The notes under the pieces are model-generated. The model was not told the DNA's origin and did no database searches. It worked only from the letters and a program-made list of their open reading frames with translations. From Christensenella sp. UBA2853 (lineage in GTDB: Bacteria > Bacillota > Clostridia > Christensenellales > Aristaeellaceae): a DNA stretch of 18,822 nt. Each line of letters opens with the position of its first letter. The first letter of the stretch is position 1. A program made the position numbers and the translations under genes. This document shows positions 1-7,599 of the stretch, one piece after another. The stretch spans positions 1 through 18,822 of the forward strand of contig DEFL01000082.1 of assembly GCA_002350845.1 (NCBI GenBank), given 5' to 3'.

Positions 1-97
1 CCACACAAAAATAGTTACACCCTATATATGCCGCATTCCACTCCCATTGCACGGCACAGTTTTCCATTTCTGCGCATCTTGCTTTCCTGCAGGAAGG
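1..97. other. Left edge, no recognisable gene
   Basis: I see no gene here on either strand. The only structure is a 12-base palindrome TTCCTGCAGGAA at 84-95, just downstream of the operon terminator. The short open frames on the plus strand begin without a ribosome binding site and look incidental. Confidence 0.5.
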
Positions 98-138
98 AAA
101 AAGGCACGCACTGCCCCTGTCACAGAGCAATGCGTGCC
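98..138 (-). terminator. Rho-independent terminator of the ten-gene glycopolymer operon
   Basis: Read on the minus strand, GGCACGCA and TGCGTGCC form a perfect 8-bp stem (bases 131-138 with 103-110) around a 20-base loop. A run of five T follows at once (bases 98-102). The hairpin lies about 40 bases past the stop codon of the last operon gene, which is where an intrinsic terminator would be expected. The T run is only on the minus-strand side, so the signal is directional. Confidence 0.8.
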
Positions 139-178
139 CTTTATTCAATTCACTGGAAAAGCTGTCGGTCAGGCGCAC

Positions 179-1489
179 TCAGTCTTCCCGATAATCCTTC
201 ACCAGCAGTTCCATGATGTTCTTCCCGATATGTCCGTCCCTGCGCATTCTCCGGACAAGCTGCTGCCGGATTTCGTACTTGGGATCTTCTCCCCGGCGAA
301 GCTGGTTCAGGACTGCTTCGATCTGTGAAAAATCATGGGCGATATACAGTCCGGGCAGAAGGTCGCGGATGGCAAGAGACGGATCGTCCGACATCTTGCC
401 CATCACCTGCGTTGCACAGTAAATAATCGGGTGTCCTGTCAGGAGATAATCCATGATCATTGAGGAGACATCGGTAATGAGCACCTCCGAACTCCACATG
501 AGGTCATAATAGGTGCTGGTCAGATCAACATTCGTATTTGTCCCGTCACGGTATTCCTGCAGGTAGGCATCCCATTCCTGTTCTGTCAGATAGCCATCCC
601 CCACCAGTGAATCCTTTGCCAGCGGATGCGGCCTGAAAATCAGGTCCACGTCGGAATGCTCACGGGCATACTGCAGCATGTTTTCCCTGTACTTCATAAA
701 GCTGCTTCCACCCAGCCAGGGATCCATATTCCATCTCGGCGTCCAGATGATTCTCTGCTGCACCTCACCATGGGGTCTCGGCCACAGGGGACTTTCAAGA
801 CCTTCGCCGCCCTGATTCATGTCAAACTTGGGGAATCCGGTGCAGAAAGCTTTCTGTTCACCGGATGCCAGGGTGGGCCTGAGCATGCGGGAGACATATT
901 CGAGGGAGTGTTGCTTCTCGCAGAAAATCAGACGCACATTCCGCACAAAATGCATATTGTACAGAAGACGGTAATCATCCAAAAGAGGAGATGAGTACGG
1001 CACATAACAGACCCGGGTCACTTTCCTCAGTCCGCTTGCCTTATAGGCCTTCGGGAGATACGTTTCATACGGACGGGGCAGAAATACATAGTCCAGATCC
1101 AGTGTGGCGGGATCGATCCATGTTTCTGTCTTCGGATTCCAGGTTTCCACACACTGATCTCCGTACTTTTCATGCCCGAAAGCATAGGTTTTCTCCCAGT
1201 CCACCTTCACAAGCCGCACATAACAGAAGTACGTCAGTTCCGGCATCAGCAGAATCACCGGCTCCACATCTTCCATCTGCCTGGCAGCTTCATAGACAGG
1301 TTCAAGAACGGCCCAGTTGTTGGGAACCTGAATCAGAAAACCCACACGGATCTTCTGCTTTTTTTCTTTCTTCCGCAGCTCCTGCAGGCTTTTCCGATAG
1401 CCCGGCCGATTCAGGGCATAAATCAGATGTCCCTTCTCAAAGACGATCATTTTGGCCGTTTCCATTGCATGGCGCACAAAATTCTTCAT
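179..1489 (-). CDS. CDP-glycerol/polyol phosphotransferase-like protein (TagB/TagF family)
   Basis: This 436-residue protein resembles the CDP-glycerol glycerophosphotransferase family, GT-B enzymes that move polyol phosphate from a CDP donor onto a lipid-linked acceptor at the inner face of the membrane during teichoic-acid or capsule synthesis. Visible family marks are RPHP (residues 286-289) and TDVSS (339-343), followed by a DY and GHP stretch (about 347-354), matching the conserved RxHP and TDxSS...DY motifs. No membrane segment is seen; the basic first 50 residues could bind membrane. I chose the ATG at 1489 because AAAGGA sits just upstream and the codon overlaps the flippase stop as ATGA; the longer frame to 1672 would lie over the flippase gene. 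It is the last operon gene. The donor need not be CDP-glycerol; CDP-ribitol or another CDP-linked unit is possible. Confidence 0.82.
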   Translation of the reverse strand: MKNFVRHAMETAKMIVFEKGHLIYALNRPGYRKSLQELRKKEKKQKIRVGFLIQVPNNWAVLEPVYEAARQMEDVEPVILLMPELTYFCYVRLVKVDWEKTYAFGHEKYGDQCVETWNPKTETWIDPATLDLDYVFLPRPYETYLPKAYKASGLRKVTRVCYVPYSSPLLDDYRLLYNMHFVRNVRLIFCEKQHSLEYVSRMLRPTLASGEQKAFCTGFPKFDMNQGGEGLESPLWPRPHGEVQQRIIWTPRWNMDPWLGGSSFMKYRENMLQYAREHSDVDLIFRPHPLAKDSLVGDGYLTEQEWDAYLQEYRDGTNTNVDLTSTYYDLMWSSEVLITDVSSMIMDYLLTGHPIIYCATQVMGKMSDDPSLAIRDLLPGLYIAHDFSQIEAVLNQLRRGEDPKYEIRQQLVRRMRRDGHIGKNIMELLVKDYRED

Positions 1490-2727
1490 GCCGTTTTCCT
1501 TTCCACCGCCCGATGAAGGACAATGAGCATAATCCCCAGGAGAATTCCGTTCAAAAGAAGCTGCGCGGCGACGCTCGACAGAATCGCACCGAGCATTTCC
1601 TGCTTCTGGACCCATATCGGCGCAAGAATGCCCACAACGACCGCCACCAGCGGATACGCAGCCAGAAGCCATTTCTGGCGCCTTGTCACCGCAATCATGT
1701 CATACAGGAATACGCTTGCCGCGTTCAGTCCGCCATACACCATGACCCAGAGAAGAATTCCCTTTTCTGCCGCAAGCGGGACTCCGTACACCAGTTCGAG
1801 CAGCGGAATACCCAGCAGCCATGCCCCAGCAACGCCAAGAATGGTCAGAGCGGAAATGGCCAGAAGCATCCTGATGACATTGCCGCGAAACGCTTTGCTC
1901 TTTCCCTGATTCCACATCTGCGCCATGGGCGTGAGCATGGGACGGAGCACAAACTGGCTGAACAGGTTAATGACAAAGGCTGGCATGAACAGAATATTAT
2001 ATCGGTTCTGCACCACATCCGTGCAGTACCTGTCAATGGCATATTTCGGTGCATTGCTGATATACAGCATGACGAACACGGAGATAAACAGCGGAAAGCA
2101 CGCCCTCAGGATTTCTGCTGCATGGGAAAACTGCCAGCGGATCGGAACATCATCAAACGTGCGCCACTTGGACATGTTGAACGTCAGCAGGACGCCAAGA
2201 CTGACCAGAACCATGACAACGCCTGCGGCCACCAGATTCTTCGTCATCAGCAGCGTGACTGTAAATCCAACCAGCACCAGCGATACACGCATCGTGCTGA
2301 CCATGCCGGAAAAAGCGATGCGGCCGTGCTGCTGGAACATGGATGCAAAAAGATCATACACTGCATCCAGCATTTTATAGATGCACATCAGCATCATGAA
2401 CTGCTTTTTGACCGGATCCCCGTCCGTCAGGAACACATACCCCAGACAGACCAGGATCATAAAGACGCAGGACACCATGCGCAGAGAAAAATAATCTGCA
2501 AACCGGTATTTTTGCTGAACATCCGTGGAGTGAATCGGGCGAACCTCCAGCGTACCCAGGTAATACATCATCTGGGCATGCGAGAACGAGAAGGTAAAGA
2601 TGCCGCCGTATGCCTCACCCGCAATCCGGTTGACGACAATCATCAGAACCAGATTCAGTGCTGACTCACAGATGGAGCCGATCATATTCCACAAAACATT
2701 GGATTTTGCGTGTTTCCCCAGCTCCAT
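1486..2727 (-). CDS. Wzx-like polysaccharide/teichoic acid flippase (MOP superfamily)
   Basis: This 413-residue, strongly hydrophobic protein has roughly 12 predicted membrane segments spread along its length, starting with a segment near residues 11-33. Length, hydrophobic pattern and position between a glycosyltransferase and a phosphotransferase fit the oligosaccharide flippases of the MOP superfamily, which turn undecaprenyl-pyrophosphate-linked units across the membrane. I call it by architecture rather than by a diagnostic motif. The ATG follows the stop of the upstream glycosyltransferase directly (TAGATG), with its GGGAGGAAGG ribosome site inside that gene. Its stop overlaps the next start by four bases. 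Both junctions suggest translational coupling. A Wzy polymerase is not visible in the window, so polymerisation would need a gene elsewhere or a single-unit product. Confidence 0.82.
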   Translation of the reverse strand: MELGKHAKSNVLWNMIGSICESALNLVLMIVVNRIAGEAYGGIFTFSFSHAQMMYYLGTLEVRPIHSTDVQQKYRFADYFSLRMVSCVFMILVCLGYVFLTDGDPVKKQFMMLMCIYKMLDAVYDLFASMFQQHGRIAFSGMVSTMRVSLVLVGFTVTLLMTKNLVAAGVVMVLVSLGVLLTFNMSKWRTFDDVPIRWQFSHAAEILRACFPLFISVFVMLYISNAPKYAIDRYCTDVVQNRYNILFMPAFVINLFSQFVLRPMLTPMAQMWNQGKSKAFRGNVIRMLLAISALTILGVAGAWLLGIPLLELVYGVPLAAEKGILLWVMVYGGLNAASVFLYDMIAVTRRQKWLLAAYPLVAVVVGILAPIWVQKQEMLGAILSSVAAQLLLNGILLGIMLIVLHRAVERKTA

Positions 2728-3693
2728 CTATTCTTCCTTCCTCCCTGACATTTCCCTCCGGTTTTTCCGGGCTACCTGCGCATTGGAAAAGTCGATATAC
2801 AGGAAAAAAAGCCCGTGCGTAAGCCACGCTTTTGCTTTCTGCCACGGTGTATAGGTTTCCCAGACAGACCGGTCCATATATGCGCGCAGTCCCGCTTCTT
2901 TCAGCAGATTATAGGCAGGCTGAAGCACCCCATAACGCCTGTCATAGGGGAAAATGCAGTTTTTCTGTATTGCGACCATATCCTTCAGAAAAGCCGGGCT
3001 GTAGCTGCCCTTTCCTGAATTGGAGAGACGATATCGAATCAGGACCTCATCCATAAAGCCGATCGGCACCTGCTGCGCACACAGGTGCAGCCAGTACGGA
3101 TAATCCTCAATCAGTCTTGTCACCGGCAGATAATACCCATAGCGTTCAAAGAGTTCCTTCTTTGCAAACCACGCCGGTCCTGGCAGACAATTTCTTTCAA
3201 AAAGCCGGTTTCTCAGTTCCTGCGGTGAGAGCTTTGCGAGTGTATCATAGTCTTCTGCACTAGATGCAAGGTGCTTCACCACCTCGCCCGACTCCGTCAT
3301 TCCTTCCTGACGGCAGAAACAGATCAGTTTTCCGCTGTTTTCCAGAAATCGGACATACTTTGTCAGCGCATCAGTACCGACAAGGATATCCTCCGGAGAC
3401 AGATCCTTGATGTACTCTCCCTGCGCAAGATGATACGCTTCATTGGCGTTCCTGACCGTTCCCTGGTTTTCCGGCAGATGATGATAAACGATCCGCTCAA
3501 TCGATGGTGTTCTGTGTGATTCAGCAAACGCCCGAAGCCGCGGTATCTCATCCTCATAATTCGGTGAGCCGTCGTCTGAAAGAATGATTTCAATGTTCGG
3601 ATAATCCTGCACAAACACACTTTTCAGTGTGTCATAGACACCTTCGAAGTTCCGATAAATCGGAATCACAAAGGAAATTAGTCCCTTTTGCAT
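2728..3693 (-). CDS. Family 2 glycosyltransferase
   Basis: The 321-residue protein opens with SFVIPIYRNFEGV and has ILSDDGSPN at about residues 37-45, the standard GT-A nucleotide-sugar binding start of family 2 glycosyltransferases. A GEYIKDLSPEDIL stretch near residue 92 stands where the family's DxD metal site occurs, but reads SPED rather than DSDD. The C-terminal part has no clear transmembrane segment, so it should act at the cytoplasmic membrane face on a lipid-linked acceptor. Its start lies 16 bp inside the decarboxylase gene, with AAAGGA about ten bases upstream of the ATG. It is the only glycosyltransferase in the operon, so other sugars of the repeat must be added by enzymes encoded elsewhere. 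Donor sugar unknown. Confidence 0.88.
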   Translation of the reverse strand: MQKGLISFVIPIYRNFEGVYDTLKSVFVQDYPNIEIILSDDGSPNYEDEIPRLRAFAESHRTPSIERIVYHHLPENQGTVRNANEAYHLAQGEYIKDLSPEDILVGTDALTKYVRFLENSGKLICFCRQEGMTESGEVVKHLASSAEDYDTLAKLSPQELRNRLFERNCLPGPAWFAKKELFERYGYYLPVTRLIEDYPYWLHLCAQQVPIGFMDEVLIRYRLSNSGKGSYSPAFLKDMVAIQKNCIFPYDRRYGVLQPAYNLLKEAGLRAYMDRSVWETYTPWQKAKAWLTHGLFFLYIDFSNAQVARKNRREMSGRKEE

Positions 3694-4853
3694 GCACCCG
3701 TATTCCTTTCTGCTTCCGATTCAGTCATGTCCGGGCAGTTGATCTCCCATGTTGAAACCGGTCGGCGGACAAGCCGGAGCTGCCCTTCCTGACGAAGATA
3801 CACGGCCGGCAGATCTCTTGACAGAAACAGAGCGGATGCTTCCGTAACAGAATAGGCACCGCATTTTTCAAACGCGAGGACATCCCCCGGCTGAAGCTCC
3901 GGCAGCAGGATTTCCCTGACCAGCACATCTGACACGGTGCACAGTGCACCGCAGAGGCAATACGGCAGACGCTCCCCATCTTGTTTCTCCACCAGGTGTA
4001 CCGGCGGCTGATGTATGGACATCATTTGTCCGTAATACTTTACATGGTGAATGCCTCCGTCAAGGATAACATACCGCACTCCATCGGTCGTTTTCAGGTC
4101 CTTTACAGAGGTATAATAGGTGCCGCATGTTGCGGCAAGAAAACGTCCAAACTCTAGTCCCAGCGGGGCTTCTTCCGCAAACGCATTCAGCAGCGGTGCC
4201 GCTTCGAGCAGCAGATTCATATCTGTTTCCTGCAGATCCGGCTTAAAATATTCCGCTGCAAGACCAGGACCATACTCGATCAGACCCGCCTGATACCCAC
4301 ACCTGTCCCTGGCAAGGGAAATCACCGCGCGAAGGTTTTCCAGATCGTGGCTGATCTGCCCCGCCTTTTTCTTTTGGGTTCCCGAATAATAATGGAATCC
4401 CAGCACAGAGACCCACGGATCACCGACCGCACGCTCAAGAACTGACAGCAGTTCTTCCGTGTCCATGCCAAACTGATTCCCGCTGGACAGTCGCAGCAGA
4501 ACCTGCACCTTTTTTCCCAGTTTCTCCGCAGCCTGCCGGATCATCCGGAAATGTGCCGGACTCTCTGATGTCAGAATCCCTGCACCGATCGAAACAGCTT
4601 CTTCAATATCACAGGGTTCCTTCATGACCCCTGAATAGATGATCTTTTCAGGAGGAATCCGAAGCCTTCTGCAGATTTCCAGCTCACCCGGGCTGCAGAC
4701 TTCGAGATGATCTGCAGCCTTTCCCATGACGCCTGTCACAAAGGAATTGGCCTTAATGGAATACGTGACAGGAATTCCAGGAATGGCACGCCTGACTGTT
4801 TCCAGCCTGCTCAGCAGCTCATCCGCATGAAATACATAACAAGGTGTCCTCAC
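3678..4853 (-). CDS. PLP-dependent decarboxylase, fold type III (DAP/ornithine decarboxylase family)
   Basis: This 391-residue enzyme has the alanine racemase-like barrel layout: TYSIKAN with the PLP lysine K34, EVCSPGELE (51-59), FHYYSGTQ with H154, LEFGR (233-237), GALCTVSD with C305 and D309 near the substrate site, and CGAYS (331-335). Family members remove an amino-acid alpha-carboxyl group. Two motifs differ from the usual form: the glycine loop is GPGL instead of GGGL, and EPGR is EFGR. The gene begins with GTG that overlaps the carrier-protein stop (GTGA), and the ligase lies just upstream. That arrangement recalls butirosin BtrJ-BtrI-BtrK, where BtrK decarboxylates glutamyl-carrier protein, and the ligase/decarboxylase pair of exosortase A clusters. 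I infer a carrier-tethered substrate. Lysine biosynthesis (LysA) is unlikely here because no lysine pathway gene adjoins. Confidence 0.86.
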   Translation of the reverse strand: MRTPCYVFHADELLSRLETVRRAIPGIPVTYSIKANSFVTGVMGKAADHLEVCSPGELEICRRLRIPPEKIIYSGVMKEPCDIEEAVSIGAGILTSESPAHFRMIRQAAEKLGKKVQVLLRLSSGNQFGMDTEELLSVLERAVGDPWVSVLGFHYYSGTQKKKAGQISHDLENLRAVISLARDRCGYQAGLIEYGPGLAAEYFKPDLQETDMNLLLEAAPLLNAFAEEAPLGLEFGRFLAATCGTYYTSVKDLKTTDGVRYVILDGGIHHVKYYGQMMSIHQPPVHLVEKQDGERLPYCLCGALCTVSDVLVREILLPELQPGDVLAFEKCGAYSVTEASALFLSRDLPAVYLRQEGQLRLVRRPVSTWEINCPDMTESEAERNTGACKRD

Positions 4854-5092
4854 GATTGCGTCAGCCTTTCCACCAAACGAACCATGGCATCCAGAGAGTC
4901 AAAGTTCTCTGCATTGACATCCCTGTTGCCGATTTCCATTCCGATTTCATCCTCAAGTGATGCAATCAGAGTCAGCAGATCAAAAGATTCAAGGATTCCT
5001 TCTGTGATCAGACCGGTTTCTGTCGTAAAGTCCACATCCGGACGAATGTCATTCAAGATATTCAGCACGGTTTCCCTGGTTGTTTCCTTCAT
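4850..5092 (-). CDS. Acyl/aminoacyl carrier protein (phosphopantetheine-binding)
   Basis: A small acidic 80-residue protein with the carrier-protein helix pattern. The sequence GILESFDLL carries serine S36 at the place of the DSL motif that receives 4'-phosphopantetheine; here the motif reads ESF. The ATG at 5092 has AGGA directly upstream and GGAAAGGA a little further away. The gene sits between the AMP ligase (60-base gap) and the decarboxylase (4-base overlap), so it most likely carries the acyl group made by the ligase and altered by the decarboxylase. Isolated fatty-acid ACPs sit in fab clusters with a DSLD motif, and DltC sits beside dltB and dltD; none of those partners is present here. 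A phosphopantetheinyl transferase must come from elsewhere in the genome. Confidence 0.88.
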   Translation of the reverse strand: MKETTRETVLNILNDIRPDVDFTTETGLITEGILESFDLLTLIASLEDEIGMEIGNRDVNAENFDSLDAMVRLVERLTQS

Positions 5093-5152
5093 TCCTGTCC
5101 ATTCCTTTCCAATTCAGGCTCTGTCGGTATCTTTTTCAGACAGCCCTGCTGA

Positions 5153-6664
5153 TCACAGGGTCTGCATCATGTCCTTCAGACTGCTCAAGTCCGTCTTTCC
5201 GTTGGGAAGATGCGGGATCGTTTCCAGACAGTGCATTTTTCTGGGGATCATAAATCCCGGGAGTGTCTTCCGAAGCCCGATGGCAATTTCGCGCGCATTC
5301 GCGCTGCCTGCATAAAACAGATGCAGGACTTCCTTCCCGGCATCATACAGCACAGCACATTCGTTCACATGTTCCAGCGCAAGAGCGGCGCTTTCAATCT
5401 CATCCAGCTCGACCCGGTGTCCCATATGCTTGACCTGCCGGTCTTTTCTGCCATGGAATCTCAGATTTCCATCCGGTCCCATACTGCCGATGTCACCGGT
5501 CCGGTAAATCCGCTCATCGTATACATGATTCAGCGGATTCTGGATAAAGTCCCGCCTCGTACGCTCCGTATTGCCCCAGTATCCCAGTGCAAGGCAGGGC
5601 CCCGCCACACAGATCTCGCCAAACTCCCCCGGACGAACGGCTTCCCCGTTTTCATTGAGCAGCAGGATCCTGTAATGCGTGTAGGGAACCCCGATCGGAA
5701 TCACTTCGTTTTCTTCGACCAGATGATCCACCCTGTAATAGGTGCAGCTCGCCGTCGCCTCCGTCGGGCCATACTGATTGACAAACCGGGTGTCCGGCAT
5801 ATTCTGCTGCCATTTCCGAAGCACGGCGCCAGGCATCACGGATCCGGAAAAACAGATTTTTCTGACGGTCTGAGGTGTGTATTCCTCCGGCACGCCAAGC
5901 GTGGTCAACACAGTCAGTGCCGATACACTCCACCCCAGCGCTGTAATTTTCTGTCGATTCAGAACATCCACAAGAAGATCTGCCTGCATGAAAGCCGTCT
6001 TTGGGATCAAATGCGTGGAGCAGCCGCACATGAGCGGCAGATAAATATCGCGAATGGCAGCAATATAGTCAAGGGGCGACTGATTTCCCAGCCGGTCATC
6101 CTCCTGAATATCCATCATCTCTGCATAGTCCTGAATGTAGCACATCAGCGAATGATGGGATGTCGCCACACCCTTGGGAACGCCGCTTGATCCGGATGTA
6201 AAGATGATATACAGCGGATCCGTCTCAAGGATTCCCCGACAGTTTTTTTCAAGGCATTCGGCGTCTTCATCCCCGCTCAGCTCATTGAGCAGCAGAACCG
6301 GGACCTCCGTGGAAAGGCATCGTCTGGCCTTGTCCTGATTGGAAACATTGGTCAGAACCGCAGAAGGACTCAGTGTCCTGAGAATGTTCTGAATCCGTGC
6401 TTCCGGAAGGGATGCATCAATGGGAGCATACGCTCTTCCGCTGTAGACGACACCGAGAAAAGCAGGGATTGTATCCACTTCTTTATCCAGCATGACCGCA
6501 ACCGGATTCGCTCCAAGATTCCGGTGCGAGAGCGCTGTACCAATCACACGGGCACGCTCCCGTGTCCCGCGGAATGTGATTTCTCCGGTTTCCGAATGAT
6601 ATGCCACCTTCTCAGGCAGTCTGTCAGCCGTCTTTTCCAGCCACGCTAGGACATTCGTTTCCAT
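5153..6664 (-). CDS. AMP-forming amino acid/carboxylate--carrier protein ligase (DltA-like)
   Basis: This 503-residue stand-alone adenylation enzyme should activate a carboxylic acid with ATP and load it on the neighbouring carrier protein. Seen motifs: FTSGSSGVPKG (155-165, P-loop), NQYGPTEAT (296-304), YRTGD (387-391), GRKDRQVK (405-412) and PNGK with the catalytic lysine K490. Length equals DltA, but dltB and dltD are absent. In a gapless reading from NQSP to RDIY, the DltA aspartate that holds the alpha-amino group of D-alanine (FDLS) is isoleucine I201, and DltA's FCGE becomes FSGS (272-275). The substrate is therefore probably not D-alanine. With a decarboxylase acting later, an acidic amino acid activated through its side-chain carboxyl would fit. 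The ATG lies 8 bases past the acyltransferase stop. Confidence 0.87.
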   Translation of the reverse strand: METNVLAWLEKTADRLPEKVAYHSETGEITFRGTRERARVIGTALSHRNLGANPVAVMLDKEVDTIPAFLGVVYSGRAYAPIDASLPEARIQNILRTLSPSAVLTNVSNQDKARRCLSTEVPVLLLNELSGDEDAECLEKNCRGILETDPLYIIFTSGSSGVPKGVATSHHSLMCYIQDYAEMMDIQEDDRLGNQSPLDYIAAIRDIYLPLMCGCSTHLIPKTAFMQADLLVDVLNRQKITALGWSVSALTVLTTLGVPEEYTPQTVRKICFSGSVMPGAVLRKWQQNMPDTRFVNQYGPTEATASCTYYRVDHLVEENEVIPIGVPYTHYRILLLNENGEAVRPGEFGEICVAGPCLALGYWGNTERTRRDFIQNPLNHVYDERIYRTGDIGSMGPDGNLRFHGRKDRQVKHMGHRVELDEIESAALALEHVNECAVLYDAGKEVLHLFYAGSANAREIAIGLRKTLPGFMIPRKMHCLETIPHLPNGKTDLSSLKDMMQTL

Positions 6665-6672
6665 GCGATTCT

Positions 6673-7560
6673 TTAAAACCTCATCTTTCTTGCCGGTATC
6701 CCAAACACACTGGCATCCGCAGGAACATGGCTGATCACAACAGAGCCCATGCCCACAACCGCTCTCTCCCCAATGGAGAGGCGCTGCTTGACGGATGCAT
6801 TGACACCAAGGTAGGCCTCCTGGCCAATGGTAATCATGCCCGCGAGCTTCACTCCACAGGCAATGCGTACCCGTTCACCGATCACATCATCGTGACCGAT
6901 GCATACGTCCGCGTCAGCCATGACCATATCATGAAGAACAGTATGGCTGTTAAAGCCCCGCTCAATGATGACATGACTGCCGAGATCCACCTGATTTCCG
7001 ATCTCGACATTACCGAAGGACGGGATCCGGAAAACCTGGCCTTCTTCTTCTGCCGGGAAAAAGGCATCTTCACCAATCCGTGCATGCGCGCCGCAGCGAA
7101 AGCCGCTGCCGATCACAGCATGACGAATCACGGTGCCAAAGCCGATTCTTGCGTCCGGCCCAATCACAACATCATGGTCAATCAGACAGCCCGGCTCAAT
7201 GACTGCATGCTCTCCAATGGAGACATTTTCGCCGATCCAGTATCCCTCCGTGGTCAGCGTTCTCGTTCTGCCATCCTGAAGGATCTGTTCCCGATCCCGG
7301 AGTGTCTGTGCAAATCGTCCATACGCCGCAACAGGAGCATCTGAATACACAACACAGTTGTCCTCTGTCCACTCCTCGGGCATCACCAGCCCGGTTTCCA
7401 GAAACAGAAGGCAGTGATGATGTCCCAGCAGTTTGTCCAGTTCCCTGCTGATTTTCCCGGTGGCAAACAATACTGTTCCATCCTGGGGATCCCCGATATA
7501 GGAAGTACCCGTCACATCAAAGTGATACCGGGCATCCAATTCACTCACGTTAAACCGCAT
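6673..7560 (-). CDS. LpxD-like N-acyltransferase, left-handed beta-helix
   Basis: The 295-residue protein has two parts. Residues 1-95 resemble the nucleotide-binding head of LpxD (GDPQDGTVLFATGK and a later AYGRFAQTL). Residues 107-275 are hexapeptide repeats of the left-handed beta-helix, such as YWIGENVSIGEHAVIEPG. H223 in CIGHDDVIGE stands where LpxD has its catalytic histidine (xIxHxV), with the preceding VEIGNQVDLG and IERG also LpxD-like. The chain ends with GIPARKMRF and lacks the C-terminal helices found in E. coli LpxD (341 residues). LpxD takes acyl groups from ACP to N-acylate a UDP-amino sugar. An LPS enzyme is not expected in a Gram-positive, so with a carrier protein two genes away I infer transfer of a carrier-bound group to a nucleotide-linked amino sugar. 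An ordinary acetyl-CoA sugar acetyltransferase is the alternative. Confidence 0.8.
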   Translation of the reverse strand: MRFNVSELDARYHFDVTGTSYIGDPQDGTVLFATGKISRELDKLLGHHHCLLFLETGLVMPEEWTEDNCVVYSDAPVAAYGRFAQTLRDREQILQDGRTRTLTTEGYWIGENVSIGEHAVIEPGCLIDHDVVIGPDARIGFGTVIRHAVIGSGFRCGAHARIGEDAFFPAEEEGQVFRIPSFGNVEIGNQVDLGSHVIIERGFNSHTVLHDMVMADADVCIGHDDVIGERVRIACGVKLAGMITIGQEAYLGVNASVKQRLSIGERAVVGMGSVVISHVPADASVFGIPARKMRF

Positions 7561-7599
7561 GCTGTCTGCAGCCTTTCTTTGTTCCTGCCTGCGTCAGGC

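Noticed and set aside
1490..1672. Upstream extension of the phosphotransferase to a start at 1672
   Set aside because: It would overlap the flippase gene by 183 bases with a low-complexity G-, R- and C-rich leader. The ATG at 1489 has a ribosome site and an ATGA overlap.
991..2664. Long plus-strand open frame (557 codons)
   Set aside because: It lies antisense to the flippase and phosphotransferase genes, is rich in H, Q and R with no domain, and has no convincing ribosome site. It mirrors the codon pattern of the minus-strand genes.
3678..4853. Diaminopimelate decarboxylase of lysine biosynthesis (lysA)
   Set aside because: No lysine pathway gene is near, motifs vary from LysA, and the gene overlaps a carrier-protein gene in a glycan operon.
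5210..6190. Plus-strand open frame of 326 codons
   Set aside because: Antisense shadow of the AMP ligase, which has all its family motifs on the minus strand.
4850..6664. D-alanylation (dlt) operon
   Set aside because: dltB and dltD are absent, the ligase lacks the D-alanine pocket aspartate and cysteine, and a decarboxylase follows in their place.
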